Assembly: GCF_014805625.2 (NCBI RefSeq)
Contig: NW_023998464.1
Coordinates: forward strand, 2,239,560-2,303,559
DNA: 64,000 nucleotides
Direction: 5' to 3'
DNA from: Glossina fuscipes
Lineage: Eukaryota > Arthropoda > Insecta > Diptera > Glossinidae
Shown: positions 1 to 11,419 of the stretch, piece after piece
How positions within the stretch are numbered: position 1 is the stretch's first letter
Layout of the letters: each line of letters opens with the position of its first letter
The notes under the pieces: model-generated
The model's database searches: none
What the model was told of the DNA's origin: nothing
The model's input: the letters and a program-made list of their open reading frames with translations, nothing else
Program-made: the position numbers and the translations under genes

Positions 1-641
1 AAAAATGAAATGAAAAAAAGCAAAGTAAACGACACTTAGATCTTATGTTTTTATATCTTCCACGAAAGTTTGTTTTAGTTGAGTCTCTTATCGTTTTCTC
101 TGGCTTGCTTTGCTTAAACTACATATGCATATATTAAAAATCTTCTATAGGCTTTTTTACAATCTTCAGCATATATCCATTGTGTCTATATAGACGTCAT
201 CATCGTCATTAGTGTCACATGCGCATAAAATGTTATTTGTGTCTGTGCTTACGAAACCTTTCAAAACTCGTGAAATATATATGTGAAGAATTTATTTCTA
301 GAAAATCTTGTTGACATATTTATGATGACATTTTTTGTAAGTAAAATTAAAGGAATGTATTATTTCTATCTATCAGAAAACTGTTCACATGAGTTACACT
401 AATGACGTTTCATCCGTAAGTCTGCGTTCTATTCCATTTTCATTACGAGCAGCATTGGGTTGAAATGCAAAACTTTCTACTTTCTTTTTAATTCTTGCGC
501 ACACTGTGCCGAAGGATTAAATGGAGCGCTTAAGAGATGCGGAGACTATATCTAGTCTTTATAATTTTTATATGAAGCTTCTGCTCTTCTATTCGATAGA
601 GTTTCAAACGTGAACAAATACAGACATTGCACGGCTCAACA

Positions 642-948
642 CTGAATGCTATATACAACTTGGCTTAATGCAGCAAATCAGATAACGACTTTTCGAAATA
701 AGATGTTATATGGGGAAGTGACCACACCCTGTTCAATAGCGTACGTCCTTATGTCAAATTATCATTTAAGTATCCCAAAAATTGCGGCCTTTAGCCGCAA
801 CCAAAATTGGCAGACGGACAGACAAGCTTAGATCTATACAGAAAATATTTCTGAGTCTATAGTGCCATATATATAGGCTCTTCTGAAACTTGTATACATC
901 CGCACAACCATAACATACCTCTAAACTACGAGTTGTGTATAGAGCCAA
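642..948 (+). repeat. Family A repeat, copy 1
   Basis: Decayed copy of a dispersed element also seen near 5.4, 10.2, 11.1, 13.5, 36.9, 49.6 and 53.6 kb. Shared landmarks in order: a start resembling TACACCACTTCGCT, then AACGACTTGTC, ATATGGGGAAGTG, CAATAGCGTTCGTCC, ATTGCGGCC, a CAGACGGACAGACAAGCTTAG block, TCTGAGTC and ACATCCGCACAA. The protein readings through it are chance ORFs in a noncoding repeat. Confidence 0.7.
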
Positions 949-1216
949 AAGCCATCACTAATCCTTATATTGGAATAAATTTTTTTCTTGAAAAAAAAGA
1001 CGGACAAGCTTAGATCTATGGAGAAAATGATTCCCAGTCTATAGTGACAATAAATCATGGGACTTCTGAATCTTGTATACATCCGCACAAACAAAACATA
1101 CCCCTAAACCTACGAGTCGTGCGTGTTATAAAAAAAGTTTGAAAACATTATTGGCAATAAAATATGGAACCAAAAGCCATCATTAATCCTAAAGTTGGAA
1201 CAAATTTTTTTCTTAA
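809..1216 (+). repeat. Imperfect tandem duplication covering the 3' half of family A copy 1 and its flank
   Basis: The block starting AGACGGACA at about 810 recurs at about 998. Both units run through AGCTTAGATCTAT, GAGTCTATAGTG, CTTGTATACATCCGCAC and then the same flank, CCAAAAGCCATCA followed by TAATCCT and AATTTTTTTCTT. The second unit carries about 35 extra bases rich in A and T before the CCAAAAGCC flank. Because the flank is copied too, this is a segmental tandem duplication after insertion, not two independent insertions. Confidence 0.75.
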
Positions 1217-3883
1217 GTAAAAACACGTAGAAATTCATTGTCCTCCGATTGATTGGCTAACACACTCAGAACAATTTTAGCTTTAGAATTTTTATATTAT
1301 ATAGCTGTGTCTATTTGCCGTTGTGCTCTCGATTACGCTTTTGTATTATCAAAAATAATATATTTAGTTATAACCAAAAAGCAAAAAACCGAACCATAAA
1401 CAAATGAATGCGTAAAATATCGAAAACCATAAATGTATAAAACCCGCATAATGATACCACAAAGATGAATAAATAAATATACGAGAAAAAAGAAATGAAT
1501 GGATTGCTGGCACAGAGAACAATACCGTAGTCAATTTATATTGTAGGGATTACCGCTTAACCATAACTATTACAAAATAATGCATAGTTGCACAGCTAAC
1601 GCTGTGTCTTTGTGATAAAATCATGAATAAAATGTAAACCATACAAAATGATATCGAAAAATTACGAAAAAGAACGCACACGCACAAACATGCGATAATA
1701 AAGCATCAGCATTTAAAAAAATTTAAAAGACTCTGAGGCACGCTTTTGGTGGAGTTTTTAATATCTATCGCTTAGAAGCAACTCGATCATCGATCTAATT
1801 TATTGCATAAACGAACGGTTGGGGAAATTCGAGGCTGCACTTACTTACTTAAGTACTTTATGTATTTACATTAACGCATTTATTCGTTCAGTTATGTAAA
1901 TACCATCAGCTAAAAGCAGTAAGAAAAACATACGAGAAGACAACAATTTTAATCATCCTGAACTTTTGACGCCAGCGGTTGTTGCCTCTGTTGACAAGGC
2001 GTGTCTGTTCAAATTTTTCAAAATTTATTTGAAGAAAAAAAAACATGTCTCTCATTGTAATGTAAATGATCGAACCAGATATTCTATGGTCCAAATAGCA
2101 GCTTAAAAATCAGGTGAACCTGCCATTCACTGTGCCTGATTATTTTACTTCGTAGGCATATGAAAATGAACCAGCCTAACAGTTTTAAATTTATTGAAGA
2201 GAGTGGAATCACTCATACAGCCAATTTGGAGACAGTAGTAACGCACGGTTGGGTCATTATCTTTTGTGCTCATTATTGTCGTACGCGACTCACTTTTCAA
2301 CACCCGTTATCAAGCTCTTCGAAAATCACTCCGATTTTGTTTCGTTTCAGCAGCGGCTCGCCGTTGAAAAATATGTCCTTTAGTTTTATAGAAGCGCAGA
2401 CAGCGGGCATGCTTTAAAATTTTAAAAATTTCGAATTGCAAGGAACTACATCGACTTTAGCAACGATTAACTCATTAGAGTGCGACACCTTTCTAACATT
2501 GAAAATTCCAGAGCGTAAACAAGTAACAAACTATTCTTCCTTTAATTTTTCAATCATCTACAAAGCGTTTTCGTCTTAGCAAATCTTTCCAGAAGTTTGA
2601 CTCCGTGCAGCTCACAAATGCGAGTATTTTTTCTTTTTTTTTCAATTATCTATGGATTGTCACCTTTCATTTATGTTGTTTGGTTGTTGCAGTATTGCCG
2701 AATATATCCGATTCGAAAACCATTGAATTTGCTCGCACTCAATACAAGTTTCTGTCTTTATAAATGCTGCGCATGTGTGCAAGCTTAACATTTTACAAAC
2801 CGGCCACGCCCTGTATCCAGCGATGTATCAATGTTACGTATTCGCTATGGTAAGCGCTTCGAGTCTAACTGGCCCTAATTCCATATCATTCATCATTAAC
2901 GCCGCAATGATCCAATTTTCCGTGAATATTTTGCAGACTATTGCCTATATAGTATATCCGCATTTCTGGGCGATAAAGCCCAGAGGGAAGTGCATTAAGA
3001 AGACCTGTCCCCGTCGCACATCCTTTCTCTACCTTGTGTGCCTATCCTGACAGCATGAACTTGCTGGATAATTGCTTCTATGCAGGAGCCATTGATCCAT
3101 TGTGTAAAAACTTTGGTATCTTTAAAATTTCAAAATCTATGCATTACTTTCGTCCATTGAAATTTGCAATAAAAAAATTATCGTATTAATTATTAGTTAG
3201 GTTGAATTTATTTTAGTCTTCTCGCTACGTTCATGCGTACACCGTATGTGATAAATATTTCTTTCAACGACGAATGGAAAGAACAATAAAAATTAAATAT
3301 TACTACGAATTAAGCTAAACAAATTGTGCATATAAAAAGTTAATTAAAATGCATTTTTTTTATTTTTTTTTTTGCTAAATTTATTAAATAACGAGAAACT
3401 AATTTCCTCCATTTATTTTTAATCAATACATATTTGTTTTTATTTTGGTTTTATCAAATATTTAAATTAAATTAACTTTTTTCTTTGACTGTAATATTTA
3501 TCTTTTATGTTGAAACTTTACTAGCATAGTCTTTCGCTCGCATAAGCTTATATCGATAACTATGTACATAAATGTGTAAAAAAGAAAGAAACGTACACAA
3601 GACTTTGCGTACTTTTATTTGAACAGTTGTATGAACCCCGTAGGATGATAACTTATATTCAAACTATATGCTAAGGAAAGAGGAAATTTTATAAAAGTTT
3701 ACGTTTCTCAAAATAAAATAAAAATAAAAAGGAAGCAAAGCGCTTAAATGTTGCTTTGCAGAATGTGCATATGTAAAGAAAACACTATTCACTGCGTATG
3801 CATATTAAGATGTTTGCTTATGTGTGTATAAAGAACAAGAAACCTTCCAAAAATGTTCAGTTATTAAAACATTTTATACTAAT

Positions 3884-3923
3884 ACACACACACACACACA
3901 CACACACACGACCACACACACAT
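3884..3923. repeat. (AC)n microsatellite
   Basis: A run of about 13 AC units followed by an interrupted ACCACACACACAT extension. Confidence 0.95.
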
Positions 3924-4257
3924 ACCCAATTGCATTTACTTATGGTATCACCTTCTTTATTCTTCTCTTCAGAGTCGCAGTAAAAACTTGTTCGAAAACT
4001 TGAAAAGTGGAAAATGCTATGTAAACGAATAGTATTGGATTGACTCGACTTCTGCGAGAGTTATTAAGCTTTTTCTTAAAGGCGAAAATTGTCTAACTTG
4101 AAATTCTATTACCTCCAAAATAAATTGTGGTTAACTTCAAAAGGAGGTTTGAATAATTGCTTAAAATTATCTCAATAAATGCCTTCGCTGCCTAACAAAA
4201 ACTTTAAGTAGCTGAGTAATGCATATACATATATATAGGGGAACTTAATCGCATCGA

Positions 4258-4284
4258 ATATATATATATATATATATATATATA
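4258..4284. repeat. (AT)n microsatellite
   Basis: Uninterrupted alternating A and T for 27 bases. Confidence 0.95.
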
Positions 4285-5422
4285 GTATTGCTCAACTAGA
4301 GATTTTAAGGATGATATTAAAATTTTCGCAGGTCATACAGATGGCGCAGATGACCAGATGTTTTGATCTTTTTTATTCAGATTACTAATATATGTAGTTA
4401 ACAATGACACCCCCAGCAAAAGCTAGACACGAGGACAACACTGCACAGTTACACGTTTCTTACATATTTCGGATTATATTCTTACTTACGTATAAATATG
4501 CATTGAAATTTTGATGGAAAAATATGCAAATCTTTGTTACCAGTTAGTGTCTCGTTTACACTTCAAGGTAACACATTACAATTATTTGGAGATACGTTTT
4601 CCCTTAGCACTATATGGAAGAAAAAAAAATTACTTTTACCACTTTTACTAAAATCATTTAATGAATAAATTTTTGCAATACATTCGCCAAAGAATCGGTG
4701 CAAACGAAATTTTGTTGTGTAGTTTGCAACATGAAGGAAATGTCATCAAAGAAAGAAAGCGAGTAGTTGTTCAGCTTGGTCGATTCACAATGTCTATCTG
4801 TTCTTTTTTCTGGATCTCCGTTGTTTGTTCATGTAACACCAACGGCCCCGAAAGTTGAGATGCAAGCTTTGCGTATGTCTGCATAGTGTCTAACGGTTGG
4901 AAACATTGTTTGAAAGCATCCATGGGCGAAGGAACCTTAGTGTGAGAGTACGAGAGATATTGAGTTAGAATATGTAACCAGTACCTCTTTGGCGGTCACA
5001 TAAAAGGCCTTTGTAGAGTAATTAGTGCTAGACCAACTAACTCTCCCGCAATTAACATAATACTTTACAATTTCTATAAATGCATTGGTTTGACGTAGGG
5101 AGGTGGAAATGTTTGCCAGAGGGCGAATAAAATTCAAATTTTTTTATTTGCTTTCAAGCGCTGGCATAGGCATCTAAATTTTAATGAACAACATTAAGAT
5201 CCGAAAAAAAAAATATGCACATGAAACCAACCACCTTTACACCCATCCTAAGCAGTCTGGCAATAATTATGAGTATACCCTTGCGAGGTAATTTTCGTAC
5301 TGTGCTGTGTTGACTTGCATGCTACTCACCTTATCGTTTTATACATACGCAATACCTTTGATGAGTCAGAAAATGTTAGACAAGTAAATATTAAACAAGT
5401 GAAAGCACTACAATGGATTGTT

Positions 5423-5750
5423 AAATACTGTACACTACTTCGCTTAATACGGTTACTCATATAACGTGTTTTTAAAACGGGCTGATTTATGGAAAGTGGT
5501 CGAAAAAGTTTTTCGATCTAAACCATTTTCAATAGCGTTCCTACGTGGGAGAAAACACGTCGGTGTGCCAAATATCGTCGAAATATCTCAAACACTGCGA
5601 TTTGTACATTTACTAAAAGAAAAAAGAACGGACAGACGTACGGACATCGCCGACAAAATAAAAAATGGTTCTACTGGGTGTTGTATATATCCACACCGAG
5701 GTGATAAGCCCTTATGTATATGATGTGTCACAGATGGGGTAGGGTATAGT
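5423..5750 (+). repeat. Family A repeat, copy 2 (nearly full length)
   Basis: Starts AATACTGTACACTACTTCGCT and ends GGGGTAGGGTATA, the reverse complement of the ATACCCTA type start seen at 53648. Internal landmarks CCATTTTCAATAGCGTTC, AAACACGTCGGTGTGCCAAA and GAACGGACAGACGTACGGAC are all present in the family order. About 326 bp. Confidence 0.75.
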
Positions 5751-5769
5751 AACAAAAAGAAAGAAATTG

Positions 5770-5965
5770 TGCAGAAAATGTCGACCTGCAGGTTGAATAA
5801 ACGAATACAAGACGAACAGGCATACAGATCAGATCGACGCGCAAAGTGTGTCTGAATAGATTGGCGTAATAAAAGACCTCAGGTTATCTCAAGTTATTCT
5901 TTGTGTTACATATGTCCGCTCAAAGTTAATATATCCTCCTACCGCAAGTGGTATACAGTATAAGA
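5770..5965 (+). repeat. Family A repeat, truncated partner of copy 2
   Basis: Only the 3' part of the family is present: the GTTGAATAAACGAATACAAGACGAAC stretch in several pieces, TCTGAATAGATTGGCGTAATAAAAG, CGCTCAAAGTTAATATATCC and the end CCGCAAGTGGTATACAGTATA. It lies about 20 bp behind copy 2 in the same orientation. Confidence 0.7.
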
Positions 5966-6039
5966 ATGTTGCCTGTAACGACATTGTTATATATAATTTT
6001 TTTCGTTTTTATTCAAATATTTGCAAATTAATTTCACTC

Positions 6040-6320
6040 CACTGCATTGTGATGATATCGTAGATTTTATTCACAATTCTGATGATCTGTTTGCAAATAG
6101 AATTGTTTGCTTCTTGTGGACTTTTTCGTTTGAATATTACGTTTCACCTATGGTTACCTTTCGCAAATACTCGCTTACGTCACGAATACGTCACGAATAC
6201 CACAATTAATTCTAATATTGTTTTTAATGCTTTACCTGTTGAATTTCCTTCGAATTATTGTAATTCTTTCCCTTCAATTTTCAGCAGGAAAGGCGGCTCA
6301 AGTGTATCTAATTTGCATTA
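6040..6320 (+). pseudogene. Remnant of a non-LTR retrotransposon reverse transcriptase C-terminus
   Basis: Two overlapping frames give CDDIVDFIHNSDDL, then GLFRLNITFH and PFANTRLRHEYVTNTTIN, FNALPVEF. This order (a D-I-hydrophobic block, R-hydrophobic-N-V/I-TFH, then NT..R.EY..N..I..FNALP) resembles the region after the reverse-transcriptase palm in jockey-like LINEs of flies. At least one frameshift lies near 6090-6110. No catalytic motif is present. Assignment is by remembered pattern only. Confidence 0.45.
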
Positions 6321-6329
6321 GCTTTTAAC

Positions 6330-7460
6330 ATTCTAGAAAATTTCTTTTTCTAGAAAAACGGTTAGTTTTCATGCGGAGATATTTTGTGAAGTCGCTTAAT
6401 AATCAGTTTACGATTTTCGATATGCAAGCTCTGAGGAGTGTGCTGCGAACAATGTCCAATATAAGAGTTGAAAGGAAAAGTATATACTATGACGAAAATG
6501 AAGAAAAATGATTAGTTTTTTAACAAAACAAAAATTACCTAAACTAGACTTTGACACAGGTTCACCTTTTCAATCGTTTGCGATATGGAATTTTCTAATC
6601 ACTTTCTCATACGTCTCAAATTCCTGATTTTCAGTAAATTCTCAACTTTGGATTGTAATAGGCGAGCTCATGTGAAATATGAATTTTAGAGTTGCTCTAG
6701 ATTTGAACCACGCAAGCTGTATTGAACATATGTAAAACAAAGTAAGCAGTTAACGCTAGCTTTTATTGTGCGTGATGCTAAGACTAACAAGGGCAAACGA
6801 AAAAGCAAGCAAGACAAAAAGCGGCAATTAAACGCTTCCATCATTATAATTACGCACGTTATGTAGTTCAATAGGGTGGTTATGCTGCTGAATGCAGGGA
6901 AAACAAGGGCGGATAGGAAAAACGTAAAAACAGAAATGTAATTGAGGAAATAGTTTCTTGCTAGCAATTACGAAAACGTATTGTCTCATGCACTTCGTCT
7001 TAGAAAACTTTAAAATTTTCTTACTTACGAAAAGGTCTGTTCAGCTTGAAGAAAACAGAAATTTGCGAAATTAAATTTTTAAATTTTATTATTGACACGA
7101 CAAGACAAGTGTACTTGGACTCCTCATATGTCGTATAAGTGAAATTGCAAAAAACACAAAATGAAAAAAATGTGAGTTTGTAAGGAAGACGTGGTAGAGG
7201 AACGACGACGAGTCAATTAATTGTAAATTAAACAATTATTTGAAAGCTTAGTTAGATAGTTTTTTGTACACTCTGGCAAAGTGGAGTCGGCAGTAAGCGT
7301 TTCAATATCGCCTTGGCTCAAGTATTGTTCGTGGTATCTACAGACACTTGAGGATCACTTATGGGCTGAAACTTTTTGAAACATGAAATTGCCAAAAATT
7401 AGCGTTAACTTGGGTCCGTTGTACTTTGAACTGTTACTACTATACATGGTCAACAACAAC
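6330..7460. other. Intronic stretch with no supported feature
   Basis: AT-rich unique-looking sequence. The short frames on either strand have no recognisable domain. Confidence 0.6.
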
Positions 7461-7469
7461 TTCGGTTAT

Positions 7470-8095
7470 TGACTAGAAAATGAAACTTGATCTTTCTCTC
7501 ATAAACACGATCTTTACTAACCTCAGTTAACAGTTTGAAACAATAAAGCATTAGAAGCGATGTAGGTATCGTGTTCAATAAAACAAACACCGATGGAAGG
7601 CAACCTTAGTGCGGACATTGATTAAAAATAAACGTCGGTGCACTGCATTTGTACAACCTACTGTTGAATATTCACTTGTCGTGAGTGTTCCTTCTTACAG
7701 ATGCTATGTTGGTCTTCTTCAATCTGTCCCAGTTTGCTCTTTACCTTTTGCCTTGTGCGGATTAGAATGGGACTCGCTCTCAGTTCTATGAGCATATGAG
7801 CATACTTTAGAACTCATTATTCTTCCCCCTCCTGGGAAAAGATATCAGTTGCTGGGGTTGGTATATATTGTCCAAACGAAACGAAGGGACGTACGTTGTT
7901 CGCGATTGCTTCCTAAAATACCCGGCAATACACCCTTTAGCTCACCAGCCACTACGTACCAGTTAAACTGCCACACAAACTATCAGCTTCTTGATCGTCT
8001 GTGACTGTTTTGGAGGACATGTAATGAGAATTATCACACATTCGATCCAGCTGTTTATTCTATTTTTCGCAAACTAGTTGTCATACCGTCCATAG
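7470..8095 (+). pseudogene. Jockey-like LINE reverse transcriptase remnant (thumb and C-terminal region)
   Basis: Readable in pieces across shifts of frame: LDLSLINTIFTNLS (the fingers-to-thumb link with HIN-type motif), then VQPTVEYSLVVSVPSYRCYVG, which matches the family pattern LVRP.LEY.SVVW.P.Y, then LPFALCGLEWDSLSVL and, one frame over, YQLLGLVYIVQTKRRDV with NTPFSSPATTYQL. This is the C-terminal half of a jockey-clade ORF2. Several frameshifts and stops make it inactive; the palm with the catalytic aspartates is absent or unrecognisable. No tail or target duplication was seen. Confidence 0.65.
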
Positions 8096-8099
8096 CTGT

Positions 8100-10225
8100 C
8101 GATAATAAGTAAACTCGATAGTTGTCGATTATAGGATTATAGGATATAGTAAGTTTGCAGTCCTGCATAAAGAATGCCTTTTTCTTACTCTCGAATAAAA
8201 AATCTTTCGATCGTAAAGTCGCTGTCGAGCAACAAATTCCGGTTTAGTCGACACTGGTAGCTATAAACCGAGTACAGGTGTTGTTACTTTTACAAGCTTA
8301 CACTGGTCACGTTGCGGAACAAGGGGTGTGTTCAAGTGCATGTCTATGTATATATTCTCTTCTTAGTTCGCCGCGAATTGAATAATGTATTTTGTTTTTG
8401 AAATATAACTGGAAGCTTGCATTTTTACATATATATTTATTAACATGAATTCTATGCGCATATGTGCGCATTTGAGCGTGCCTAGTGATCCACCGCGATT
8501 ACCAAGTCAGTGTTCGCGGCCTCAAATCCCAAGTGCTCGCCCGGATTTGTTTAAGTCTTACAGAACGTACAGCATATTCTTTGAGTTAGCGATGATATCA
8601 TACATTTCATTTTCTCGGGTGGAGGTTGCTGGATATGTAAAAAGAAAGTTTTTCGTTTTACTTGTGTACTAGGTTCCGCTGCTCGTACACATAATCGAAT
8701 GTTTTAAAATACTACTCTTTATATTATACGAGAGAAATCAATTCACTATAGAGTACAATTGCTCTATCGTTTTTGTTAGTGTAGTTATTAAAGTATTTTA
8801 ATTATAACAATGTAATCGTTTCGACCGCACAAATGCAGTTGTGAAGAAAAGTTTCGTTTGCAACGAAAATGTTCAAAAAAAATTCATTGCAAATATATGG
8901 CATGTGTGTACGATATGTTTACAACAAAAATAAAGCTAATCATATAAATTTTGCACAAAGCAACGTCCGAAAGGGGGAAGAATTGCATTAGTTTAAATTT
9001 AGTACAACATGCAGTAAATTGGTTGCTTGTAGAATTGAATTGAATAGTGCGAAGGAGGGACGCGCGGGTAGAGTTTTTCTTCTTCTATGTTGCGGTAATG
9101 GTTGAATGGTGTATGATGCGTATGTGCTTGATTGTGAGTAAATGGCAAACAAAACAAGCGTATGTGAAAATTACATCAACCATATTCTTCTAGTGAAAAT
9201 ATGCGCATTAAAAACAGTCTTTTTTTTTTTTGGTCCCCTCCCTGATTCTCTCTCTTCCCCTTTCACACTCTGCATGTCCGCATTCTCCATCATTTCTGGC
9301 TTAGATGTTGGCTTTTACTATAAAAACAACATAATGTTGAACATGGTGTGCTCGCTTTTTCGCTGTTTAAAAGACAATCATGTTATTTTTGCCTAACATG
9401 CAAACAGGCGCCTTGTTCAGTTGCACTTGTATATATTCCGGTGGCAATGTCCCATAATTTTTGTACTTTAGCCTGATGATGGTTCCATCAACATTTTTTC
9501 AGGAAATTTTTCCCTTAAATTCATAAATAGATGGGCAACATCTTTTCCTAGCTATGAGAGAACGCCGTCCCACGTATCTATGCAAGTATGTATCGACGTG
9601 TACGACTTCTGTGAAGTACTTTTTATTTGTTTTGAAATGCAGTCGAAAATGAGAATAATTTATCCATATAACAGTTAAAATTTTATTTTATAATAGTTTT
9701 CTAAAACACAATACAGCAAAGTAAGAAATACAATAAGTAGCAAAAGTTAAGAATTTGGTACTTTCTCTCTGCATCCTGATAAAAGTAAACACCTTCTACA
9801 TATATTCTCAATTGCTTAATGCCTAAAAAACGTCAAGTTTCGATAAATTCGAAGTGATTTTGGTAAAGCCCCTTGATTAAGATCTGGTGGCTTTCTCTTT
9901 TACGTTCTGAATCCTTGCTAATGTTGAAAAAAAAAAAATAGACATATTTCATCTAATGATGAGTGGTGTTCTTAGTTGCCAAAGGCACTCGGAAAACGCT
10001 TTCTATCGTGCTGGTCACGTTATTTGAAAGTCAAAAAAGAAACAGAATGTGGAGCAATTCAGTTTAGGGAGCAAAAAGTAGACTATGTTGAAATATGAAA
10101 TTTAATTCTCCAAATTCTCTGTTCAACTTTCCTTATTATAATCAAGCTGGTATTCAATTTTGTCCGTTTGTTTCATTCGATTTTATGAAGACAATAAAAA
10201 GTCCTATAGTGGGCAGTGACCCACC
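8100..10225. other. Intronic stretch with no supported feature
   Basis: AT-rich, with a T-run near 9220 and an A-run near 9930. The open frames at about 8445-8672 and 9142-9396 show no known domain or homologous motif. Confidence 0.6.
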
Positions 10226-10229
10226 ATTG

Positions 10230-10510
10230 AGTAGCCTACACCAACCTGTAGTTAGGTATTCAAAGTAGGTCGTTACATGAGAAGTGATCGAAAAAGGGAT
10301 CCGATCGAAATCATTTTTAATAGCATTCGCACTGGGGCCAAAAAGGCACAAGTGTAGCAAATTTCTCTAAAATATTTCAAAAGTTCTGGCCTCTAGGCTG
10401 AACGTAAAAAAAAAGAGGGGCAGACAGACAGACTTATCTAAACTCCTTGTAAGTGTTGCATTTATATGCTCAAACTTAACATCTCGTTGTACCATAAATA
10501 ATATAGGGTG
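10230..10510 (+). repeat. Family A repeat, copy 3
   Basis: Begins GTAGCCTACACCAACCTG and carries GTTACATGAGAAGTGATCG, TTTTTAATAGCATTCGCACT, GGCAGACAGACAGAC, TATGCTCAAACTTAACAT and the end TTGTACCATAAATAATATAGGGT. Its 3' end runs directly into the left inverted repeat of the element at 10506. Confidence 0.7.
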
Positions 10511-10812
10511 TTGGAGAACAAATAAAAACATATAGCTGGGCAAGCCCGGCTATTAAAAACCCTACACCACATTGTCTAACACAATTTTTATTTTTATTAT
10601 AGAACACAAAAATTACATCTTCTTTACATATATAAAGCCATATTTTTCATGTGCATAGTTCTGGGGAAGCGAGCCCAAAGCGCAAACTAATGTAGGGCAA
10701 GTCTAATTCTTACACTGAGTAGGTTCCAAAAATAGGCGTAGATGGTTCAAATTTCGTAGAGTTCATTTTTGTATGAAATTACTAAAATTTTATGGGTCAA
10801 TTTCCAACACCC
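10506..10812. mobile_element. Putative non-autonomous DNA transposon with 10-bp terminal inverted repeats
   Basis: GGGTGTTGGA at 10506-10515 is matched exactly by its reverse complement TCCAACACCC at 10803-10812. The interior (about 287 bp) is noncoding and AT-rich. No clear target-site duplication flanks it. Size and ends fit a MITE, but a 10-bp inverted pair can arise by chance in 300 bp, and other copies would be needed to prove it. The superfamily cannot be assigned. Confidence 0.45.
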
Positions 10813-10941
10813 CTTGTTGAAACTAAGACTTTTCTGGTCTACAAAATTTTCGTGAAAATGGTTATTATGGTATGATCAAAAAAATACGCCGGTATGTTCC
10901 AAATTCGGTACAGATCGTTCTTTTATGTTAAATTACTAAAA
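10726..10941 (+). repeat. Imperfect direct repeat, two units of about 62-66 bp, 150 bp apart
   Basis: 10726-10787 (CCAAAAATAGGCGTA..GGTTCAAATTTCGTA..TTTTTGTATGAAATTACTAAAA) recurs at 10876-10941 (TCAAAAAAATACGCC..TTCCAAATTCGGTACAG..TTTTATGTTAAATTACTAAAA). The second unit lies outside the inverted-repeat element, which argues for an older, larger repeat here. Confidence 0.55.
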
Positions 10942-11084
10942 CGATATAATTTTCGCCATGAAGCATTGAAAATTGTACCTTTTTGTCAAACGAACTTCAG
11001 TTTTCGTTATAGGAGAGGGGGTGCAGAAATTGTCCCAGCTGAAGTTTCCGTACAACTTTAAAATGTCTAAATGCTATTATTTAG

Positions 11085-11410
11085 CTACCTTTGCTAACGA
11101 ATTTTCAAAATGGGGCGGTATATGGGGAGTGGTCGCTGCGAGCCATTTTCAATAGTGTTCGTCCTTAGAAGAAAGCACGTCACTGTACCAAATTTCATCA
11201 AAATATCTTAAAAAATTGTGACTTGCAGCTTGAACACAAATTTACAAGAGCACATATCAGATGGACAGCCGGACGTCAATTCAGATCAATTCAGATACTG
11301 ATTCTTAATCGATCGGTGTAATAAAAGGTGGCAAAAGGGTTAAGCACTTCTGCATTTTACATACGACCGCGCTAAGTTAATATACCCTGTACCTCAAGAG
11401 GCGCAATCAT
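11085..11410 (+). repeat. Family A repeat, copy 4
   Basis: Contains TATATGGGGAGTGGTCG, CATTTTCAATAGTGTTCGTCC, GAAAGCACGTCACTGTACCA, AAATTTCATCAAAATATCTT, AGATGGACAGCCGGAC, TTCTTAATCGATCGGTGTA and CTAAGTTAATATACCCTG. This is one of the best preserved internal sequences of the family. Confidence 0.75.
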
Positions 11411-11419
11411 AGTTATATA

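Larger units (their letters stand above)
1217..5410. other. Intronic stretch, mostly featureless
   Basis: AT-rich sequence with an (AC)n run near 3.9 kb and an (AT)n run near 4.27 kb. Between about 2160 and 3070 base composition is less AT-rich and open frames occur on both strands, but I recognise no protein, codon pattern or splice signals. No gene is supported here. Confidence 0.6.
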
